Source: Pteria penguin
Taxonomy: Eukaryota > Mollusca > Bivalvia > Pterioida > Pteriidae
Assembly (NCBI GenBank): GCA_035048485.1
Contig: CM068587.1
Location: forward strand, 45,011,496-45,075,495
DNA length: 64,000 nt
Direction of reading: 5' to 3'
The notes below the pieces were generated by a model that was given only the letters and a program-made list of their open reading frames with translations, had not been told where the DNA came from and searched no databases. Below, in pieces: positions 57,501 through 64,000 of the stretch (its first letter is position 1; each line of letters opens with the position of its first letter). A program made the position numbers and the translations under genes.

Positions 57501-60500
57501 TCCCCTCTGAGAACCCTTTAGTGGTGTGACATTGCTATGTAATATAATGTATACTTCCTTCTGAGAACCCTTTAGTGGTGTGACTGCTATGTTATATAAT
57601 GTATACTCCCTCCTGGGAACCCTTTAGAGGTGTCACATTGCTATGTAATATAATGTATACTTCCTCCTGAGAACCCTTTAGTGGCGTGACATTGCTATGT
57701 AATATAATGTATACTCCCTCCTGAGAACCCTTTAGTGGTGTGACTCCTATGTAATATAATGTATACTCCCTCCTGAGAACCCTTTAGTGGTGTGACATTG
57801 CTATGTAATATAATGTATACTTCCTTCTGAGAACCCTTTAGTGGTGTGACATTGCTATGTAATATAATGTATACTTCCTTCTGAGAACCCTTTAGTGGTG
57901 TGACATTGCTATGTAATATAATGTATACTCCCTTCTGAGAACCCTTTAGTGGTGTGACATTGCTATGTAATATGATGTATACTCCCTTCTGAGAACCCTT
58001 TAGTGGTGTGACATTGCTATGTAATATGATGTATACTCCCTTCTGAGAACCCTTTAGTGGTGTGACATTGCTATGTAATATGATGTATACTCCCTTCTGA
58101 GAACCCTTTAGTGGCGTGACATTGCTATGACATTGCTTTGTAATATAATATATACTCCCTCCTGAGAACCCTTTAGTGGTGTGACTGCTATGTTATATAA
58201 TGTATACTTCCTTCTGAGAACCCTTTAGTGGTGTGACATTGCTATGTAATATAATGTATACTTCCTTCAGAGAACCCTTTAGTGGTGTGACATTGCTATG
58301 TAATATAATGTATACTCCCTTCTGAGAACCCTTTAGTGGTGTGACATTGCTATGTAATATAATGTATACTCCCTTCTGAGAACCCTTTAGTGGTGTGACA
58401 TTGCTATGTAATATGATGTATACTTCCTTCAGAGAACCCTTTAGTGGTGTGACATTGCTATGTAATATAATGTATACTCCCTCCTGAGAACCCTTTAGTG
58501 GTGTGACATTGCTATGTAATATAATGTATACTCCCTTCTGAGAACCCTTTAGTGGTGTGACATTGCTATGTAATATAATGTATACTTCCTTCTGAGAACC
58601 CTTTAGTGGTGTGACTGCTATGTTATCTAATGTATACTCCCTCCTGAGAACCCTTTAGTGGTGTGACATTGCTATGTAATATAATGTGTACTTCCTCCAG
58701 AGAACCCTTTAGTGGCGTGACATTGCTATGTAATATAATGTATACTCCCTTCTGAGAACCCTTTAGTGGTGTGACTGCTATGTAATATAATGTATACTCC
58801 CTCCTGAGAACCCTTTAGTGGTGTGACATTGCTATGTAATATAATGTATACTTCCTTCTGAGAACCCTTTAGTGGTGTGACATTGCTATGTAATATAATA
58901 TATACTTCCTTCTGAGAACTCTTTAGTGGTGTGACATTGCTATGTAATATAATGTATACTCCCTTCTGAGAACCCTTTAGTGGTGTGACATTGCTATGTA
59001 ATATAATGTATACTCCCTTCTGAGAACCCTTTAGTGGTGTGACATTGCTATGTAATATGATGTATACTCCCTTCTGAGAACCCTTTAGTGGTGTGACATT
59101 GCTATGTAATATGATGTATACTCCCTTCTGAGAACCCTTTAGTGGCGTGACATTGCTATGACATTGCTTTGTAATATAATGTATACTCCCTCCTGAGAAC
59201 TCTTTAGTGGTGTGACATTGCTATGTAATATAATGTATACTCCCTCCTGAGAACCCTTTAGTTTTGTGACTGCTATGTAATATAATGTATACTCCCTCCT
59301 GAGAACCCTTTAGTGGTGTGACTGCTATGTAATATAATGTATACTCCCTCCTGAGAACCCTTTAGTGGTGTGACATTGCTATGTAATATAATGTATACTT
59401 CCTTCTGAGAACCCTTTAGTGGTGTGACATTGCTATGTAATATAATGTATACTTCCTTCTGAGAACTCTTTAGTGGTGTGACATTGCTATGTAATATAAT
59501 GTATACTCCCTTCTGAGAACCCTTTACTGGTGTGACATTGCTATGTAATATAATGTATACTCCCTTCTGAGAACCCTTTAGTGGTGTGACATTGCTATGT
59601 AATATGATGTATACTCCCTTCTGAGAACCCTTTAGTGGTGTGACTTTGCTATGTAATATGATGTATACTCCCTTCTGAGAACCCTTTAGTGGCGTGACAT
59701 TGCTATGACATTGCTTTGTAATATAATGTATACTCCCTCCTGAGAACCCTTTAGTGGTGTGACATTGCTATGTAATATAATGTATACTCCCTCCTGAGAA
59801 CCCTTTAGTTTTGTGACTGCTATGTAATATAATGTATACTCCCTCCTCAGAACCCTTTAGTGGTGTGACTGCTATGTAATATAATGTATACTCCCTCCTG
59901 AGAACCCTTTAGTGGTGTGACATTTCTATGTAATATAATGTATACTTCCTTCTGAGAACCCTTTAGTGGTGTGACATTGCTATGTAATATAATGTATACT
60001 TCCTTCTGAGAACTCTTTATTGGTGTGACATTGCTATGTAATATAATGTATACTCCCTTCTGAGAACCCTTTACTGGTGTGACATTGCTATGTAATATAA
60101 TGTATACTCCCTTCTGAGAACCCTTTAGTGGTGTGACATTGCTATGTAATATGATGTATACTCCCTTCTGAGAACCCTTTAGTGGTGTGACATTGCTATG
60201 TAATATGATGTATACTCCCTTCTGAGAACCCTTTAGTGGCGTGACATTGCTATGACATTGCTTTGTAATATAATGTATACTCCCTCCTGAGAACCCTTTA
60301 GTGGTGTGACATTGCTATGTAATATAATGTATACTCCCTCCTGAGAACCCTTTAGTGGTGTGACTGCTATGTAATATAATGTATACTCCCTCCTGAGAAC
60401 CCTTTAGTGGTGTGACTGCTATGTAATATAATGTATACTTCCTTCTGAGAACCCTTTAGTGGTGTGACTGCTATGTAATATAATGTATACTTCCTTCTGA

Positions 60501-63500
60501 GAACCCTTTAGTGGTGTGACTGCTATGTAATATAATGTATACTTCCTTCTGAGAACCCTTTAGTGGTGTGACATTGCTATGTAATATAATGTATACTTCC
60601 TTCTGAGAACCCTTTAGTGGTGTGACATTGCTATGTAATATAATGTATACTTCCTTCTGAGAACCCTTTAGTGGTGTGACTGCTATGTAATATAATGTAT
60701 ACTTCCTTCTGAGAACCCTTTAGTGGTGTGACTGCTATGTAATATAATGTATATTTCCTTCTGAGAGCCCTATAGTGGTGTGACTGCTATGTAATATAAT
60801 GTATATTTCCTTCTGAGAGCCCTATAGTGGTGTGACATTGCTATGTAATATAATGTATACTTCCTTCTGAGAACCCTTTAGTGGTGTGACATTGCTATGT
60901 AATATAATGTATACTTCCTTCTGAGAACCCTTTAGTGGTGTGACATTGCTATGTTATATAATGTATACTCCCTCCTGAGAACCCTTTAGTGGTGTGACAT
61001 TGCTATGTTATATAATGTATACTCCCTTCTGAGAACCCTTTAGTGGTGTGACATTGCTATGTTATATAATGTATACTCCCTCCTGAGAAACCTTTAGTGC
61101 TGTGACATTGCTATGTTATATAATGTATACTCCCTCCTGAGAACCCTTTAGTGGTGTGACTGCTATGTAATATAATGTATACTCCCTTCTGAGAACCCTT
61201 TAGTGGTGTGACATTGCTATGTAATATAATGTATACTCCCTTCTGAGAACCCTTTAGTGGTGTGACATTGCTATGTAATATAATGTATACTCCCTTCTGA
61301 GAACCCTTTAGTGGTGTGACATTGCTATGTAATATAATGTATACTTCCTTCTGAGAACTCTTTAGTGGTGTGACATTGCTATGTAATATAATGTATACTC
61401 CCTTCTGAGAACCCTTTAGTGGTGTGACATTGCTATGTAATATAATGTATACTCCCTTCTGAGAACCCTTTAGTGGTGTGACATTGCTATGTAATATAAT
61501 GTATACTCCCTTCTGAGAACCCTTTAGTGGTGTGACATTGCTATGTAATATAATGTATACTCCCTTCTGAGAACCCTTTAGTGGTGTGACATTGCTATGT
61601 AATATAATGTATACTCCCTTCTGAGAACCCTTTAGTGGTGTGACATTGCTATGTAATATAATGTATACTCCCTTCTGAGAACCCTTTAGTGGTGTGACAT
61701 TGCTATGTAATATAATGTATACTGCCTTCTGAGAACCCTTTAGTGGTGTGACATTGCTATGTAATATAATGTATACTCCCTTCTGAGAACCCTTTAGTGG
61801 TGTGACATTGCTATGTAATATAATGTATACTTCCTTCTGAGAACTCTTTAGTGGTGTGACATTGCTATGTAATATAATGTATACTCCCTTCTGAGAACCC
61901 TTTAGTGGTGTGACATTGCTATGTAATATAATGTATACTCCCTTCTGAGAACCCTTTAGTGGTGTGACATTGCTATGTAATATAATGTATACTCCCTTCT
62001 GAGAACCCTTTAGTGGTGTGACATTGCTATGTAATATAATGTATACTCCCTTCTGAGAACCCTTTAGTGGTGTGACATTGCTATGTAATATAATGTATAC
62101 TCCCTTCTGAGAACCCTTTAGTGGTGTGACATTGCTATGTAATATAATGTATACTGCCTTCTGAGAACCCTTTAGTGGTGTGACATTGCTATGTAATATA
62201 ATGTATACTCCCTTCTGAGAACCCTTTAGTGGTGTGACATTGCTATGTAATATAATGTATACTTCCTTCTGAGAACTCTTTAGTGGTGTGACATTGCTAT
62301 GTAATATAATGTATACTCCCTTCTGAGAACCCTTTAGTGGTGTGACATTGCTATGTAATATAATGTATACTCCCTTCTGAGAACCCTTTAGTGGTGTGAC
62401 ATTGCTATGTAATATAATGTATACTCCCTTCTGAGAACCCTTTAGTGGTGTGACATTGCTATGTAATATAATGTATACTCCCTTCTGAGAACCCTTTAGT
62501 GGTGTGACATTGCTATGTAATATAATGTATACTTCCTTCTGAGAACCCTTTAGTGGTGTGACATTGCTATGTAATATAATGTATACTTCCTTCTGAGAAC
62601 CCTTTAGTGGTGTGACTGCTATGTAATATAATGTATACTTCCTTCTGAGAACCCTTTAGTGGTGTGACATTGCTATGTAATATAATGTATACTTCCTTCT
62701 GAGAACCCTTTAGTGGTGTGACTGCTATGTAATATAATGTATACTTCCTTCTGAGAACCCTTTAGTGGTGTGACATTGCTATGTAATATAATGTATACTC
62801 CCTTCTGAGAACCCTTTAATGGTGTGACATTGCTATGTAATATAATGTATACTCCCTCCTGACAACCCTTTAGTGGTGTGACTGCTATGTTATATAATGT
62901 ATACTTCCTTCTGAGAACTCTTTGGTGGTGTGACATTGCTATGTAATATAATGTATACTCCCTTCTGAGAACACCTTTACTGGTGTGACATTGCTATGTA
63001 ATATAATGTATACTCCCTCCTGACAACCCTTTAGTGGTGTGACTGCTATGTAATATAATGTATACTTCCTTCTGAGAACCCTTTAGTGGTGTGACATTGC
63101 TATGTAATATAATGTATACTCCCTCCTGAGAACCCTTTAGTGGTGTGACTGCTATGTAATATAATGTATACTTCCTTCTGAGAACCCTTTAGTGGTGTGA
63201 CATTGCTATGTAATATAATGTATACTCCCTCCTGAGAACCCTTTAGTGGTGTGACATTGCTATGTAATATAATGTATACTCCCTTCTGAGAACCCTTTAG
63301 TGGTGTGACTGCTATGTAATATAATGTATACTCCCTCCTGAGAACCCTTTAGTGGTGTGACTGCTATGTAATATAATGTATACTCCCTTCTGAGAACCCT
63401 TTAGTGGTGTGACTGCTATGTAATATAATGTATACTCCCTCCTGAGAACCCTTTAGTGGTGTGACTGCTATGTAATATAATGTATACTCCCTCCTGAGAA

Positions 63501-63739
63501 CCCTTTAGTGGTGTGACTGCTATGTAATATAATGTATACTCCCTCCTGAGAACCCTTTAGTGGTGTGACTGCTATGTAATATAATGTATACTTCCTTCTG
63601 ACAACCCTGTAGTGGTGTGACATTGCTATGTAATATAATGTATACTTCCTTCTGACAACCCTGTAGTGGTGTGACATTGCTATGTAATATAATGTATACT
63701 TCCTTCTGACAACCCTGTAGTGGTGTGACTGCTATGTAA
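51512..63739. repeat. 54-bp satellite array, ~12.2 kb, ~225 copies
   Basis: The unit is GACATTGCTATGTAATATAA, TGTATACTCCCTTCTGAGAA and CCCTTTAGTGGTGT. Common variants are CTTCCTTC or CTCCCTCC, GGCGTG or GGCGGG, and a 51-bp form in which GACATTGC is shortened to GACTGC, frequent after 56700 and dominant near the right edge. Higher-order copies are visible, e.g. a CTATGACATTGCTTTG variant at 58121, 59152, 59699 and 60246. Minus-strand ORFs of 212 and 504 codons arise because 54 bp is 18 codons and that frame has no stop. It probably lies in a DPH6 intron. Confidence 0.97.
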
Positions 63740-64000
63740 CTTGAGGCCGACTAGTTCTACTTAAGTTACATGAATAATAACTTGAGTGAAGAATAATAGA
63801 AGAACTGAGTGTGTTTCATACTCACTACATGTATTGCCAATTACAAATTACAAAATAAAGTGACACTTCTTTAGGTGGTTTATATAGTAACATGTTTTAA
63901 GTGGTGTTATGGTTTACTTTATTAGCAAGAACAAATGTATGTTGAGGTTTCAGAATCTTATAATTTATGTAGGGTCAGTTATTTGTAAATAACTATTATG
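63740..64000. other. Unique sequence after the satellite
   Basis: About 260 bp of AT-rich unique DNA. No DPH6 exon or other gene is recognisable. Confidence 0.5.

Overview
This window is eukaryotic nuclear DNA, most likely from a bivalve mollusc. The evidence is intron-rich genes with GT-AG splice sites, AT-rich introns, tRNA-derived SINEs, many short inverted-repeat transposons, and dispersed repeats built on a 'CCATAACTTTTGAACC' type motif that I associate with bivalve genomes. The species cannot be named from sequence alone. No prokaryotic operon, CRISPR array or rRNA gene is visible.

Two conserved genes are present, both on the + strand and both incomplete here. The first is an alpha/beta-type soluble NSF attachment protein (NAPA/NAPB-like). 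Eight exons from 2794 to 12416 give about 260 residues ending in a normal stop; only the first ~35 residues are missing, probably upstream of the window. The second is diphthine-ammonia ligase (DPH6/ATPBD4-like) in the long form that continues into a RidA/YjgF-like domain. Ten exons from 32770 to 50239 are in phase. The start-codon exon was not found and the 3' end lies past the window.

Most of the remainder is repeats. Satellite or minisatellite arrays occur with unit lengths of 54 bp (443-2138), 16 bp (13257-13471), 34 bp (16618-17703), 67 bp (18077-20735), 41 bp (29740-32226) and an unrelated 54 bp (51512-63739, about 12.2 kb). The 67-bp and terminal 54-bp arrays have higher-order periodicity. 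The long antisense ORFs over the arrays, up to 504 codons, are by-products of unit length and lack of stops and are not proposed as genes.

Mobile DNA fills introns and intergenic space: a 3.6-kb hAT-like transposon with a once-frameshifted transposase and an unusual coiled-coil tail inside a DPH6 intron; Mutator-like MITEs with 9-bp target duplications; a Harbinger-like MITE next to a splice acceptor; a pogo/Tigger-like MITE; a 1.95-kb element with 7-bp target duplications; a 2.4-kb inverted-repeat-bounded segment enclosing a decayed reverse transcriptase; and several SINEs. The two genes have unrelated housekeeping roles (SNARE recycling and diphthamide synthesis on elongation factor 2), and nothing suggests they work together. 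I did not find a convincing new multi-gene system. The best leads are the tailed hAT transposase, the satellite-filled DPH6 intron, the SINE-satellite junction, and the small transposon families with exact target duplications.
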